Shown here one piece after another: positions 36,330-45,781 of a stretch of DNA of 64,000 bases (the stretch's first letter is position 1; each line of letters starts with the position of its first letter). Under the pieces are notes generated by a model. That model saw only the letters and a list, made by a program, of their open reading frames with translations. It was not told the origin of the DNA and did no database searches. A program made the position numbers and the translations under genes. This stretch comes from an uncultured Selenomonadaceae bacterium (GTDB taxonomy: Bacteria; Bacillota; Negativicutes; Selenomonadales; Selenomonadaceae): positions 1-64,000 of the forward strand of contig CAJOFR010000001.1 in the NCBI GenBank assembly GCA_905234195.1, given 5' to 3'.

Positions 36330-37154
36330 ATGAAAGAGGAAACAATTTTGGCTGAGCGAATTTACGAGTCGCGCAAGTTTCTGGGAATAACACAAGAGGT
36401 ACTGGCTGACAAATTGGGGATAACTCCACAGTCAGTTTCGCGCTGGGAAAATGGTCAGAGCAGACCCGATGTTGATATGCTCCCAAAGTTGGCGGCAATT
36501 TTTGACATTAGTATAGATTCGCTTTTCGGTTATCATGCCGAAAATCTGAAGATTGCACAATACGAAAACAGTTTTGAACAAAGTAATTATCATTTTGGTA
36601 ATGAAATTAACAAAATGACTCGTGAAGTGCTGGGGTTCATGCCCCCAAATAAGCCAAGAACTCTTTTGGAAATCGGTTGCGGCGATGGTCAAACGGCTGT
36701 ATTTTTTGCGAAGAATGGCTATATTGTTTCAGCTTTTGATATTTCAAATGAGTGTTTACAACGAGGTAGACAACTTGCAAACAAAGCTGGAGTTAATGTA
36801 AATTTTTTCCATGCAGATATTTTGAATTACAAAATCGGAGCGAATTTTGACGTCATATATTCTAACATGACAATGCATTATATTCCGATTACCGATAGGA
36901 GACGAATTTTCAACATTCTTCAGGAAAATACGGCTATTGGCGGGCTCAATGTCATCAATGTTTTTGTCGAAAAAAGTTTCGTTTCTGATTCGTTCAATTT
37001 GAAGAAAAAGGGACACTTTTATCAAGCGGCGGAGCTTTTTAGCTATTACGGACAGAATTGGAAATTTGAAATGATGGAGGAAATTTATCCGACTGAAATT
37101 AATTCTAGCGTTCCTTGTTGTATGGACGTTATGATTGCGAGAAGAATCAATTAA
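36330..37154 (+). CDS. XRE-type HTH / SAM-methyltransferase fusion
   Basis: A 274-residue two-domain protein. Residues 1-70 are a Cro/CI-type helix-turn-helix (ITQEVLADKLGITPQSVSRWENGQ). Residues 85-270 are a class I methyltransferase with LLEIGCGDGQTAVFFA (SAM-binding motif I), AFDISNECL (motif II) and a C-terminal beta hairpin typical of small-molecule methyltransferases (TehB/UbiE-like). The fusion suggests a regulator that senses or modifies a small molecule. AAGGAGAG precedes the ATG. Neighbours give no pathway. The substrate is unknown. Confidence 0.85.
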   Translation: MKEETILAERIYESRKFLGITQEVLADKLGITPQSVSRWENGQSRPDVDMLPKLAAIFDISIDSLFGYHAENLKIAQYENSFEQSNYHFGNEINKMTREVLGFMPPNKPRTLLEIGCGDGQTAVFFAKNGYIVSAFDISNECLQRGRQLANKAGVNVNFFHADILNYKIGANFDVIYSNMTMHYIPITDRRRIFNILQENTAIGGLNVINVFVEKSFVSDSFNLKKKGHFYQAAELFSYYGQNWKFEMMEEIYPTEINSSVPCCMDVMIARRIN

Positions 37155-37205
37155 TCAAGGCGGGAAAGTAGCATTACCTGTTATTAACTTTAAGGAGGTA
37201 TTTTA

Positions 37206-37505
37206 ATGGAAATACAAAAAGAATTGAACGGCACTACTTTGGTAGTAAAAATCATCGGGCGTCTCGACGCCTCAAATGCGCAGGAACTTACGAAAGAGCT
37301 TAATGCGTCTTTTAATGGCGTAAAAGATTTGATTTTTGATTTTTCCGGGCTCAAGTATGTCGCTTCGGCGGGTTTGCGCGTTCTCCTTATGGCTCAGAAG
37401 CGCATGAATAAACAGGGCAGCATGAAGATTCGGCACGTGGATGAAACGGTCATGGAAGTTTTGGAAATGACAGGATTTGCCGACCTTATGAACATCGAAA
37501 AGTAA
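37206..37505 (+). CDS. STAS-domain anti-sigma factor antagonist
   Basis: A 99-residue stand-alone STAS protein of the RsbV/SpoIIAA type. Its LIFDFSGLKYVASAGLRVLL segment carries the Ser that is normally phosphorylated by the partner kinase (the ASAG context replaces the usual DSSG/SSAG). AAGGAGG precedes the start. It is 13 bp before an RsbW-type kinase gene, making a classic partner-switch pair. No sigma factor gene is adjacent, so the target lies elsewhere or is not a sigma factor. Confidence 0.9.
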   Translation: MEIQKELNGTTLVVKIIGRLDASNAQELTKELNASFNGVKDLIFDFSGLKYVASAGLRVLLMAQKRMNKQGSMKIRHVDETVMEVLEMTGFADLMNIEK

Positions 37506-37518
37506 TGGAGAGTTCACG

Positions 37519-37926
37519 ATGGAGAAATTTACGGTCGAGGCATCGATTGAAAACTTGCCATTGGTGACCAGTTTTGTGATTGAACCTCTTGAAGAAAAAG
37601 GTTGCTCGATGAAAATCCTTATGCAAATGGAATTGGTAATCGAAGAAATTTTCGTCAACGTTGCGAACTATGCTTATCCGACTGGTCACGGAATGGCTAC
37701 CATTTGCAGAGATTTTGAGGATACCCCGAGAGCTATTGAGCTGACTTTCATCGATTCAGGCATTCCTTACAATCCACTGGAACATGAGGATCCCGATATA
37801 AATCTCGAATTAGATGAGCGTGAAATCGGAGGACTCGGTATTTTTCTTGTGAAAAAAACTGTTGATGAAATTCATTATGAGTACAAAGATTCTCAAAACA
37901 TCTTGACTATAAAGAAATTATTTTGA
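37519..37926 (+). CDS. RsbW-type anti-sigma factor / serine kinase
   Basis: A 135-residue GHKL ATPase of the RsbW/SpoIIAB group. The N box MELVIEEIFVNVANYAY, G1 box FIDSGIPYNP and G2 box GGLGIFLVKK are all present. It should phosphorylate the upstream STAS protein and, in the unphosphorylated pathway, bind a sigma factor or other target. The pair is closed by a terminator at 37948. A PP2C phosphatase partner was not seen in the window. Confidence 0.9.
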   Translation: MEKFTVEASIENLPLVTSFVIEPLEEKGCSMKILMQMELVIEEIFVNVANYAYPTGHGMATICRDFEDTPRAIELTFIDSGIPYNPLEHEDPDINLELDEREIGGLGIFLVKKTVDEIHYEYKDSQNILTIKKLF

Positions 37927-37947
37927 GCAATTCAAGCCACAAAAAAA

Positions 37948-37981
37948 GGCGCATATCTTCAATGAGGTGTGTGCCTTTTTG
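37948..37981 (+). terminator. Terminator after the partner-switch pair
   Basis: GGCGCATATCTT and GAGGTGTGTGCC pair over about 11-12 positions with several G-T pairs, preceded by seven A and followed by five T residues. Confidence 0.65.
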
Positions 37982-38071
37982 TTTATCACTTTTTTCTTGT
38001 TAAGTTTATTAATTTCTCTTTTCTGTTAATATTTATAATGGATGGAACTATGGTTCATAAATGGGGGCTTG

Positions 38072-38100
38072 TAGACTTTTTGTTAGAAAAATGCTATAAT
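38072..38100 (+). promoter_or_regulatory. Promoter of gyrA
   Basis: TAGACT, a 17-base spacer and an extended perfect -10 (TGCTATAAT, 38092-38100). It lies 35 bases before the GTG start. Confidence 0.65.
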
Positions 38101-38134
38101 TGGCGCGTTTTTAGAAATTAAACGAGGTGAGAAT

Positions 38135-40579
38135 GTGGAAGAGTTGGAGTACATGCACGGGAAAATAGTTCCTGTCAATCTCGAACACGAGATGAAATTT
38201 TCTTACATAGATTACGCGATGTCGGTCATTGTTGCGCGCGCCCTTCCCGACGTTCGCGACGGTTTGAAACCCGTCCATAGGCGAATTTTATACGCAATGC
38301 AGGAAGCCGGAATGACTAGTGGAAAACCGTACAAGAAATCTGCGCGCATTGTCGGTGAAGTTTTGGGTAAGTACCACCCACACGGCGATACTTCGGTTTA
38401 CGACGCGATTGTTAGAATGGCGCAAGATTTTTCAATGCGTTATCAACTTGCGGATGGTCATGGCAATTTTGGTTCGGTCGATGGTGACCCTGCGGCAGCT
38501 ATGCGTTATACAGAAGTTCGTATGTCAAAAATTTCCGAGCTGATGTTGCAAGATATTGATAAAAATACCGTTGACTTTATGCCGAATTATGACGAATCTT
38601 TGCAAGAACCTTCAGTTCTTCCGGCGAAATTTCCGCAACTTTTGGTTAATGGCACCTCCGGAATTGCAGTTGGTATGGCGACGAATATTCCTCCACATAA
38701 TTTGGCGGAGGTTATCAATGCGACGCTGATGTTAATTTCAAAGCCCGACGCAACCGTTGAGGAATTAATGACAAAAATTCAAGGTCCGGATTTTCCAACT
38801 GCCGGACAAATTATCGGGACTGAAGGAATTATCGAATCCTATCGGACGGGGCGCGGATTAATCAAAATGCGTGCTACGACGAAGATTGAAACAATTTCAA
38901 ATGGAAGACCAAGAATTATTGTTACTGAACTCCCGTATCAAGTGAATAAAGCTCGACTTATTGAAAAAATTGCCGACCTTGCACGAGAAAAAATAATTGA
39001 GGGCATAACAGATCTGCGCGACGAATCAGATCGAGATGGGATGAGAATTGTCATTGACCTTAGGCGCGAGATAAACCCGCAAATTATGTTAAATCAACTT
39101 TTCAAGCATACTCAAATGCAAGATTCTTTCGGAGTGACGATGCTGGCTTTAGTCAATGGTGTACCACAGATTTTGAATTTGACCCAAATTTTGCAAAATT
39201 ATATAAAGCATCATGAAGAAATAGTCACTCGCAGAACTCATTACGATCTTGGCAGAGCAAAAGCACGTGCTCATATTTTAGAAGGTCTTACAAAAGCTGT
39301 GGAAAATCTCGATTCCGTCATTAGCATTGTTAAACAAAGTTCAACGATAAATGATGCAAAATCTAGCTTAATGAAAAAATTTTTATTAAGTGACGTTCAA
39401 GCTCAATCTATTCTAGATCTCAAACTACAAAAACTAACCGGTCTTGAGCGCGAAAAAATTGAAGGTGAGTATCATCTTGTCAAGACTGCTATTGAAAAAT
39501 TTACGGATATTCTTTCTGATGAAAGTAAAATTCTCGAAATAGTTAAAATTGAGTTAAATAATGTAAAGGAAAAATACGGGGATGCTCGTCGCACAAAAAT
39601 TGTTCTGGAAGGTACGCTCACTAAATTTTCAAAAGAAGATTTAATTCATGACGATAATATAGTTGTCACTTTAACAAGAGGTGGCTATATCAAAAGGATT
39701 AATCTCAGCATTTATAAAAGTCAAAGAAGAGGCGGCATTGGTGTAACGGGTATGAGCACTAAGGCTGAAGATGTAGTCGAACATATTTTAATCACAAGCA
39801 ATCATCAAATTATTTTATTTTTCACAAATCGTGGAAAAGTATTTCCTCTTAAAGCTTATCAGATCGTCGAGTCAAACAGGATCGCGAAAGGTGTCCACAT
39901 CAGTAGCCTGTTACCTCTGGAACAAGGTGAAATGATTACCGCGTTGATTAAAGTCAAAGAGTTCGATCCGACTCGTTACCTCTTTATGGCGACGCGAAGA
40001 GGAATTGTCAAAAAAACTCAACTTTCCGAGTTTAGTTCAATGGTTAAACGTGGTATGATTGCGATCAGGCTCGGCAAAGACGACGAGCTTATAGGCGTGA
40101 AATTTACTGAAGGCGAGCGGTATATAATGCTCGGCACAGCAAAAGGAAAGGCGATCGCTTTCGCTGAAGAGGAAGTTCGTGCAACGAGTAGGAGTGCCCA
40201 CGGAGTGCGCGGTATTAAGCTAAAAAAGGGTGATTATGTCGTCGGAATGGACAAACTAAGCAAAGGCGCAGATGTTTTAACTGTCAGCGAAGGAGGTTAC
40301 GGAAAGCGTACTCCAACTTCCGAGTATCGTCCTCAAGTGCGAGGTGGGCAAGGTATTATAAATATGAAAGTCACCGAAAAAACCGGCAATGTTATAGGAA
40401 TTAAAGTGGTTCGTCCCGATCGAGAGCTCATGCTCGTGACGACGGAAGGGCTTGTTATTCGTACGGATGTTTCTGATATTTCTGTTGTCAGTCGTAATAC
40501 TCAGGGTGTCATTCTTATGAAAACAAAACCCGATGACAAAGTTGCTGCTTTAGCTACAGTTACACTTAAAAATGATTAA
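38135..40579 (+). CDS. gyrA: DNA gyrase subunit A
   Basis: GyrA is the DNA-cleaving subunit of the supercoiling topoisomerase. The 814 residues include the catalytic Tyr in [10 protein letters not shown], the quinolone region [15 protein letters not shown] (Thr at the position of E. coli Ser83, Asp at that of Asp87) and a six-bladed C-terminal domain with the GyrA box QRRGGIG, which distinguishes it from ParC. The start is GTG with GAGGTGAG upstream; the overlapping ATG two bases earlier is out of frame. gyrB is not in the window. Thr83 occurs naturally in some species, so resistance is not implied. Confidence 0.97.
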   Translation: MEELEYMHGKIVPVNLEHEMKFSYIDYAMSVIVARALPDVRDGLKPVHRRILYAMQEAGMTSGKPYKKSARIVGEVLGKYHPHGDTSVYDAIVRMAQDFSMRYQLADGHGNFGSVDGDPAAAMRYTEVRMSKISELMLQDIDKNTVDFMPNYDESLQEPSVLPAKFPQLLVNGTSGIAVGMATNIPPHNLAEVINATLMLISKPDATVEELMTKIQGPDFPTAGQIIGTEGIIESYRTGRGLIKMRATTKIETISNGRPRIIVTELPYQVNKARLIEKIADLAREKIIEGITDLRDESDRDGMRIVIDLRREINPQIMLNQLFKHTQMQDSFGVTMLALVNGVPQILNLTQILQNYIKHHEEIVTRRTHYDLGRAKARAHILEGLTKAVENLDSVISIVKQSSTINDAKSSLMKKFLLSDVQAQSILDLKLQKLTGLEREKIEGEYHLVKTAIEKFTDILSDESKILEIVKIELNNVKEKYGDARRTKIVLEGTLTKFSKEDLIHDDNIVVTLTRGGYIKRINLSIYKSQRRGGIGVTGMSTKAEDVVEHILITSNHQIILFFTNRGKVFPLKAYQIVESNRIAKGVHISSLLPLEQGEMITALIKVKEFDPTRYLFMATRRGIVKKTQLSEFSSMVKRGMIAIRLGKDDELIGVKFTEGERYIMLGTAKGKAIAFAEEEVRATSRSAHGVRGIKLKKGDYVVGMDKLSKGADVLTVSEGGYGKRTPTSEYRPQVRGGQGIINMKVTEKTGNVIGIKVVRPDRELMLVTTEGLVIRTDVSDISVVSRNTQGVILMKTKPDDKVAALATVTLKND

Positions 40580-40620
40580 TTTTTTGTAATTCAAAAAAAT
40601 ACAGCGGTATAGAAAATAAA

Positions 40621-40662
40621 AGACGCTCCGAAAGAGATAACGAAGCGTCTAAATTTTTTTAT
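40621..40662. terminator. Bidirectional terminator, gyrA / hydrogenase
   Basis: AGACGCT and AGCGTCT form a seven-pair stem extended past a mismatch by CG/CG. A and T runs lie on both sides, fitting the convergent arrangement of gyrA (plus) and the hydrogenase operon (minus). Confidence 0.8.
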
Positions 40663-40674
40663 TTAATTAAAATT

Positions 40675-41373
40675 TTACTCCAGTTCATTTGCATCCTTAG
40701 GAGTATGAGCCAGAACTTTTTTACCCGAAAACATACTTGAAACTTCGCTCTCGCCTTCCATAAACTCTGCGCGAATAACCATATACAAATGACCTATCGC
40801 AAAGAGGATTATAAACCAAGCAACATAGTGATGAACATAGTGTGTCATCATTTCACTACCAAGAATAGTATTTACCCAACCAAAAAGAATACCTCCAGTG
40901 GTCGACGGAGAAGTCATAAAATACATCGCAAACCCCGTTAAAATCTCAATCGCCACTAAAACGTAAAGCCCAGCATAAGACATTCTTGCAAGAGGATTTC
41001 TCAAAAAAGGTGCGTGGTGTGGTTTCAGTAGCATGTAGTGCAGAGCCACATCAACCGTTTCGGAGTAAAAATGCCCCTCCCAAAATCGTGGAAAAAGTCT
41101 GTCGCCTTTATTTATTATAAAACCATAAATTCTTAAAATAAAAGCAACACAGAAAATAAACGCAGCAGTAAAATGAATATCGCGCACCAGATCCATCGAC
41201 GTAATCGAAAAAGTCGGCTCCGTCGTGGCAACATTCATCGGTTTTGTAATTAATAATCCGGTAACAAAGAGAATTACAATCTGCGACGCCATGATCCAGT
41301 GAAAAATTCTCAGAAAAGGACTGAAAAGATAATACTCCTTCCGCTCAACATCTTTAACAGACTTCACCGCCAT
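40675..41373 (-). CDS. hyaC: [NiFe] hydrogenase b-type cytochrome subunit
   Basis: A 232-residue membrane cytochrome b that takes electrons from the hydrogenase small subunit to quinone. Four membrane helices are visible (about 25-45, 65-85, 130-155, 180-205). Candidate haem His residues are in RIFHWIM, DIHFTAAFIF, HYVHHYVAWF and IGHLYM. It is the third gene of the small-large-cytochrome operon. Its ATG follows directly on the TGA of the large subunit. The Shine-Dalgarno AGGAGG is formed by the last two codons of that gene. Confidence 0.92.
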   Translation of the reverse strand: MAVKSVKDVERKEYYLFSPFLRIFHWIMASQIVILFVTGLLITKPMNVATTEPTFSITSMDLVRDIHFTAAFIFCVAFILRIYGFIINKGDRLFPRFWEGHFYSETVDVALHYMLLKPHHAPFLRNPLARMSYAGLYVLVAIEILTGFAMYFMTSPSTTGGILFGWVNTILGSEMMTHYVHHYVAWFIILFAIGHLYMVIRAEFMEGESEVSSMFSGKKVLAHTPKDANELE

Positions 41374-43266
41374 TCACCTCCTATAAGGATCAGTCGAAAT
41401 TATACTAATTTCCTCACCTTTTGTGTTATACATATGAGTCGCGCAAGCCATACACGGGTCAAAAGAACGCACCACTTTCGCAATTTCAAGCGGTTTATTT
41501 GCTATAGCGACATGAGTATCCATCATCGCCAATTCGTACGCGCCATGACCGGCTTTATCGTCACGCGGACAAGCGTTCCAAGTTGTCGGCACAAGACACT
41601 GATAATTATCAATTTTCTCGTCCTTAATAACGACCCAATGGCTGAGACCGCCGCGAGGAGCCTCGTAAAGCCCAACGCCCATGCATTCTTTCGGCCAAGT
41701 GTCGGGGTACCACTTCTCGTTATTCATCGTGGTAGTATCGCCATTTTTCATATTTGCAATGAGCTTGTCAAAGAAAAATCTGTTAATTTCCGCCGCAAGC
41801 TGCGCGTCAAGGGCGCGACAAGCAGTGCGTCCTACCATAGTCGGCATCCAAGTTTCAGCAGAAACACCGAGAACCGTCGAAACAGCTTGAATCTGATCCA
41901 ACATCATTTTTTCAGCCCAAGTCGGCTCCGGTAGCAGACCTTTTTGAGATTTCGTGTAAATGATAATGTAATGCGCCAGAGGACCCACTTCGCAAAGCTT
42001 ACCTTTCCATTTCGGAGTCTTAAGCCAGGAATACTTGCCACTCTCATTGAGAGTCTCCCACATTGTCGGAGTGCCGGTTTTTGGACCGGTATAATTAGGC
42101 TTAGTAATTCCTTCCCAAGGATGCAGCAGGTCTTTGTGGTCAGGATATTCATACCAAGCGTGCTCTACGCCTTCAGAAACGGTATCATTCTTGAGATCAT
42201 CAGCGGTAATTTCATAGAAACTCGCATTAGCAACGCCTTGACCAAAATTTTCAACGACTCCATTAGAACGAATTAATAAATTATTAAAATAGCCATTGCC
42301 GTTTGAAGTGCCTTTATAACCGTCAAGAGGATAGTCCCCAAAAGCCATAACACGAGTTTTCGACAGCCCTCCGCCGTCAACACGACCTGCGCGAACGTAA
42401 ATATTGCCGACTGCGATTAAATCCGGCAAATAATAATTGTTGACGAGCGAACGAGCGAAATTTATTGCGCGATCTACTATTGCAAGGCGCGCAGTATTAA
42501 CAGGAGCATTACCGTCATTCAGAGAAATCGCGCAGGGTACACCACCCACAACGTAATGCGGGTGTGGATTTTTTCCGCCAAAAACAACATGAGGCGTGAC
42601 AATTTCGCGCTGTTTATCGAGCATTTCGAGATAATGCGCTACAGCCAGCAAGTGAACTTCCGGTGGAAGTAATTTATAATCCGGATGATCCCACCACTGT
42701 GCAGCAAAAATTCCGAGCTGTCCGCTATCGACTATAGCTTTAACCTTCGCTTGAATAGCCGCAAAATATTGGACAGTCGCGGCGGGAAAATCATGCGGAT
42801 AAGCCTCTGTCGCTATTTCGTTCGGAACCTTCAAAGGTAACCGATACGCGTTTAAAAGAGAAGTTTGAAGTTCAGCCGTTTTAGCAGGATCTGCAGAAAG
42901 AGCCTCGACGGGACTCACCCAATCCAGAGCGTGCAAATGATAAAAATGAACAATATGATCTTGAACCGTCAAAGTCGCCGCCATAATATTGCGGATATAA
43001 TTTGCATTGTTAGGGATAGAAATTCCGAGCGCGTCTTCAACCGCGCGAACTGAAGCAAGAGCATGAGCCGTCGTACAAACTCCGCAAATTCTCTGAATAT
43101 ACGCCCAAGCATCGCGAGGATCGCGATTTTTCATGACAAGTTCAAGCCCACGCCAAGCCGTACCGCTAGAAATCGCGTCAGTGACTTTTCCGGCTTCATT
43201 TACCTCAATTTCAACGCGCAGATGCCCCTCAATCCTCGTAATCGGGTCTACAACCACGTGTGCCAT
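41374..43266 (-). CDS. hyaB: [NiFe] hydrogenase large subunit
   Basis: The 630-residue catalytic subunit of a group 1 membrane-bound uptake hydrogenase. The Ni ligands are in RICGVCTTAHA near the N-terminus and DPCMACATH near the C-terminus. A 15-residue tail after that His should be cut off by a HyaD-type endopeptidase during maturation. No hyaD or hyp maturation genes are in the window. The C-terminal codons AGG-AGG-TGA double as the ribosome site of the cytochrome gene. The gene is noticeably richer in G+C than its neighbours. Confidence 0.97.
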   Translation of the reverse strand: MAHVVVDPITRIEGHLRVEIEVNEAGKVTDAISSGTAWRGLELVMKNRDPRDAWAYIQRICGVCTTAHALASVRAVEDALGISIPNNANYIRNIMAATLTVQDHIVHFYHLHALDWVSPVEALSADPAKTAELQTSLLNAYRLPLKVPNEIATEAYPHDFPAATVQYFAAIQAKVKAIVDSGQLGIFAAQWWDHPDYKLLPPEVHLLAVAHYLEMLDKQREIVTPHVVFGGKNPHPHYVVGGVPCAISLNDGNAPVNTARLAIVDRAINFARSLVNNYYLPDLIAVGNIYVRAGRVDGGGLSKTRVMAFGDYPLDGYKGTSNGNGYFNNLLIRSNGVVENFGQGVANASFYEITADDLKNDTVSEGVEHAWYEYPDHKDLLHPWEGITKPNYTGPKTGTPTMWETLNESGKYSWLKTPKWKGKLCEVGPLAHYIIIYTKSQKGLLPEPTWAEKMMLDQIQAVSTVLGVSAETWMPTMVGRTACRALDAQLAAEINRFFFDKLIANMKNGDTTTMNNEKWYPDTWPKECMGVGLYEAPRGGLSHWVVIKDEKIDNYQCLVPTTWNACPRDDKAGHGAYELAMMDTHVAIANKPLEIAKVVRSFDPCMACATHMYNTKGEEISIISTDPYRR

Positions 43267-43290
43267 TAAAATTCACCTCATTTGTTTTAA

Positions 43291-44373
43291 CTAATCTTTA
43301 TGCTCTTCTTCCATTAAATTATCGCGGCGGTTTCGCTGAATAATACTTGCAACTGCATGTGCACCGACACCAGCGGCGGTTAAAACTCCCAAGCCGACAC
43401 CAATTTTATCTGCATCTCCGAGCTTACCGTATTTTGGCAAACGATCGGAAAAAGGAGCCTCATCCCAGAAATTTTTATTTGAACAACCAATGCAAGCCGC
43501 TCCCGATTGAATAGGATAACTCATGCCCTGCCACCAGCGCAAATTTCCGCAGGAATTATAAGTTTCTGGACCGCGACAACCCAATTTATAGAGGCACCAA
43601 CCAGCTTTTGAGCCGGCGTCGTCATAAGTTTCAGCGAACATACCAGCATCGAAAAATGGACGACGATAGCAAGTATCATGAATTCTGTTTCCGTAAAACT
43701 GTTTCGGACGCCCGTCACCATCAAGCGGGGGAACAGTTCCGAAAAGTGCAACGTGCATAACCACGCCCGTCATAACTTCCGGAATAGGAGGACAGCCGGG
43801 CACATTAACTACCGGTTTACCTCCGACAAAATTTGAAATTCCCGCAGAACCTGTAGGATTGGGACTTGCCGCTTGAATGCCGCCATAAGCCGCGCAACTA
43901 CCGTAAGCGATTATTGCTGCTGCGCCTTTTGCAGCCTTCGACAGAAGATGAGTAAACGTATGACCGCCTGACATACAATAAACTCCGCTATCTTTGGTAG
44001 CGACTGCACCTTCTACAGCGAGAATATATTGCCCGTTGTGTTTATTTATAACTTCATCTAAATGAGCTTCAAAAGGTGCTCCACAAGCCGCACTAAGCAG
44101 ATGGTCGTATTCAAGTGCAATATTCGTCAAAACAATATCTGACGCCAGAGGTGACGCAGATCTGATGAACGATTCATCGCAACCCGTACACTCATGACCG
44201 TGAATCCAAACAACCACAGGCAACGGCTTTGTCTCCGCTGCCTCGACAACTTTTGACAGCATATCCGTGCTCAAACCCATAAGAGAAGTCAAAGCTACAC
44301 AGCCCTTTAAAAAACTGCGACGACTAAAACCTCGTTTGAGATATGCTTCCCACAAACTCTCCCTTTTATCCAA
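43291..44373 (-). CDS. hyaA: [NiFe] hydrogenase small subunit
   Basis: The 360-residue Fe-S subunit, exported with the large subunit by the Tat system (SRRSFLKG at residues 17-24). Cluster ligands are visible in HECTGCDES, YGSCAAYGG, PGCPPIPEV, the IHDTCYRR region, CLYKLGCRGPETYNSC and CIGCSNKNFW. A C-terminal membrane helix (IGVGLGVLTAAGVGAHAVASI) anchors it. The two extra cysteines that mark oxygen-tolerant enzymes such as E. coli Hyd-1 are Gly here (ECTGC, AAYGG), so an oxygen-sensitive enzyme is predicted. The start is TTG with GGAGGGG upstream. Confidence 0.97.
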   Translation of the reverse strand: MDKRESLWEAYLKRGFSRRSFLKGCVALTSLMGLSTDMLSKVVEAAETKPLPVVVWIHGHECTGCDESFIRSASPLASDIVLTNIALEYDHLLSAACGAPFEAHLDEVINKHNGQYILAVEGAVATKDSGVYCMSGGHTFTHLLSKAAKGAAAIIAYGSCAAYGGIQAASPNPTGSAGISNFVGGKPVVNVPGCPPIPEVMTGVVMHVALFGTVPPLDGDGRPKQFYGNRIHDTCYRRPFFDAGMFAETYDDAGSKAGWCLYKLGCRGPETYNSCGNLRWWQGMSYPIQSGAACIGCSNKNFWDEAPFSDRLPKYGKLGDADKIGVGLGVLTAAGVGAHAVASIIQRNRRDNLMEEEHKD

Positions 44374-44486
44374 TTTCCGCCCCTCCTAAAAAAATTTTTA
44401 ACCCCTAGGATTTTGTTAAAAAATTCGCCGTAAGTCTACTTTTTCCTGCAACAAGCTATTTTTCGAGAAATAATAAAATATCGGGG

Positions 44487-44876
44487 TTAAATATGGAAAT
44501 GATTCATCATTTTTTCGGTAAGAGTTTTTGAATTATCGGCTTTGTGTTTTAGCAGATAATCTAAGGCAGATGCGTTAAAAAAGGACGTTATAGGGACATA
44601 TCTATTATATTTCCTAAAGTCTCCCCACTCCATTAATTTTGAGTGCAATTTTGAAATATCCTCTAAGCTGGCATTATTTTTCTTTAAAATCCTAGAGAGT
44701 AAAAAATCTTTGCTTATAAATTCAAATATTTCCTCAATTAACTCGTGACTATTTTTGTTATATTCATATTTATTGATTAATTCAACAGATTTTTTAGACA
44801 TCACATGGGCACGTCTTATACCTAAAACAAAAATAACGGTAATGAAGATTAGAAAAAAAATAAGAATATAGTTCAT
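44487..44876 (-). CDS. Small membrane-anchored protein of unknown function
   Basis: I do not recognise this 129-residue protein. One N-terminal membrane helix (MNYILIFFLIFITVIFVLGI) is followed by a charged, mostly helical domain rich in Lys, Glu and Asn, with no Cys. GGAGG eight bases before the ATG supports a real gene. The composition is strongly AT-rich, unlike the hydrogenase genes downstream on the same strand. A role in hydrogenase assembly cannot be claimed from position alone. An inverted repeat (TTTAACCCC/GGGGTTAAA, 44397 and 44483) frames the gap between it and hyaA. Confidence 0.7.
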   Translation of the reverse strand: MNYILIFFLIFITVIFVLGIRRAHVMSKKSVELINKYEYNKNSHELIEEIFEFISKDFLLSRILKKNNASLEDISKLHSKLMEWGDFRKYNRYVPITSFFNASALDYLLKHKADNSKTLTEKMMNHFHI

Positions 44877-45035
44877 TTTTAAACCTCCATATTCACAATT
44901 TTGACGATTTATGGTAACATTGCAACTCGTACAGATAAAATCGCAACAGAGAAAAAATGCGTCGTGTATGAGCTTAGAAGGGAATCTTGTAAGGGAGTTT
45001 TTGTTTATTTTAGCACAAATGGAGGCATTAATGAA

Positions 45036-45761
45036 ATGGAGAGTAGCGCGTCAAACACGGCAGGGACATTTTATGGAGTTGGGGTGGGGCCTGGAGATCC
45101 CGAACTTTTAACGGTAAAAGCTATCAATGCCATAAAAAAGGTTGATGTAATTATTGCGCCGAAGACTGAAAAAAAAGAAGGTAGTGTCGCGTTGTCAATA
45201 GCAAAGCCTTATCTGCGGTCAGACGTTGAAATTGTTTATCAAACCTTCCCGATGGTTAAAGGTTTTGAGGATTTCCATAAAATTTTCGAGAACAACAAAA
45301 GAGAAATAATTAAGTTTTTAAACGATGGAAAGGATGTGGCGTTTCTCACACTTGGAGATCCAATGTTTTTTAGTACGTACATTTATATTTTTCGGCTTTT
45401 GAAAGATTGTGGTATAAAAATCAAAACCATTGCGGGAGTTCCTTCATTTTTGGCCATTGCTAGTTATATCGGACTTCCTCTGTGCTACGGCAATGACATA
45501 ATGACGGTAATTCCCGCGACAGCAGAGCGCGACCTTATTATCGGTGCAATAAGAAATTCTGATGTTGCAGTTTTGATGAAAGTTTATAAAAACTTTGAAG
45601 AAGTTGTTGATATTCTTGAAAAAGAGAATATGTCCGAAGAAGCAGTGTTAGTTAGTCGTTGTGGATTAGAAGATGAAAAAATTATTAAGAATGTCATTGA
45701 CCATAAATTAGAGGAAATAAATTATCTTTCTACTGTTTTAACGAGAAAAAAACGACATTAA
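45036..45761 (+). CDS. Precorrin-2/cobalt-factor II C20-methyltransferase
   Basis: A 241-residue SAM-dependent methyltransferase of the CobI/CbiL type in corrin ring synthesis. Family motifs are GVGVGPGDPELLTVKA, FLTLGDPMFFSTY, AGVPSFLAIASYIGLPL and the C-terminal VLVSRCGLEDE. The frame runs back to 44901, but ATG 45036 has GGAGG ten bases upstream and gives the usual length. No other cob/cbi genes are adjacent, and no cobalamin riboswitch was found upstream. A substrate-binding lipoprotein gene follows 20 bp later. Confidence 0.88.
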   Translation: MESSASNTAGTFYGVGVGPGDPELLTVKAINAIKKVDVIIAPKTEKKEGSVALSIAKPYLRSDVEIVYQTFPMVKGFEDFHKIFENNKREIIKFLNDGKDVAFLTLGDPMFFSTYIYIFRLLKDCGIKIKTIAGVPSFLAIASYIGLPLCYGNDIMTVIPATAERDLIIGAIRNSDVAVLMKVYKNFEEVVDILEKENMSEEAVLVSRCGLEDEKIIKNVIDHKLEEINYLSTVLTRKKRH

Positions 45762-45781
45762 AGAGAGGATGAAGTTTAGGT

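Noticed and set aside
38370..38420. Quinolone-resistance change in GyrA (Thr at the Ser83 position)
   Set aside because: Thr is the natural residue in some susceptible species, and Asp87 is unchanged, so resistance cannot be inferred.
44901..45035. Cobalamin riboswitch before the CobI-like gene
   Set aside because: The conserved B12-box and core were not found; only a short AGGGAA stretch is present, which is not enough.
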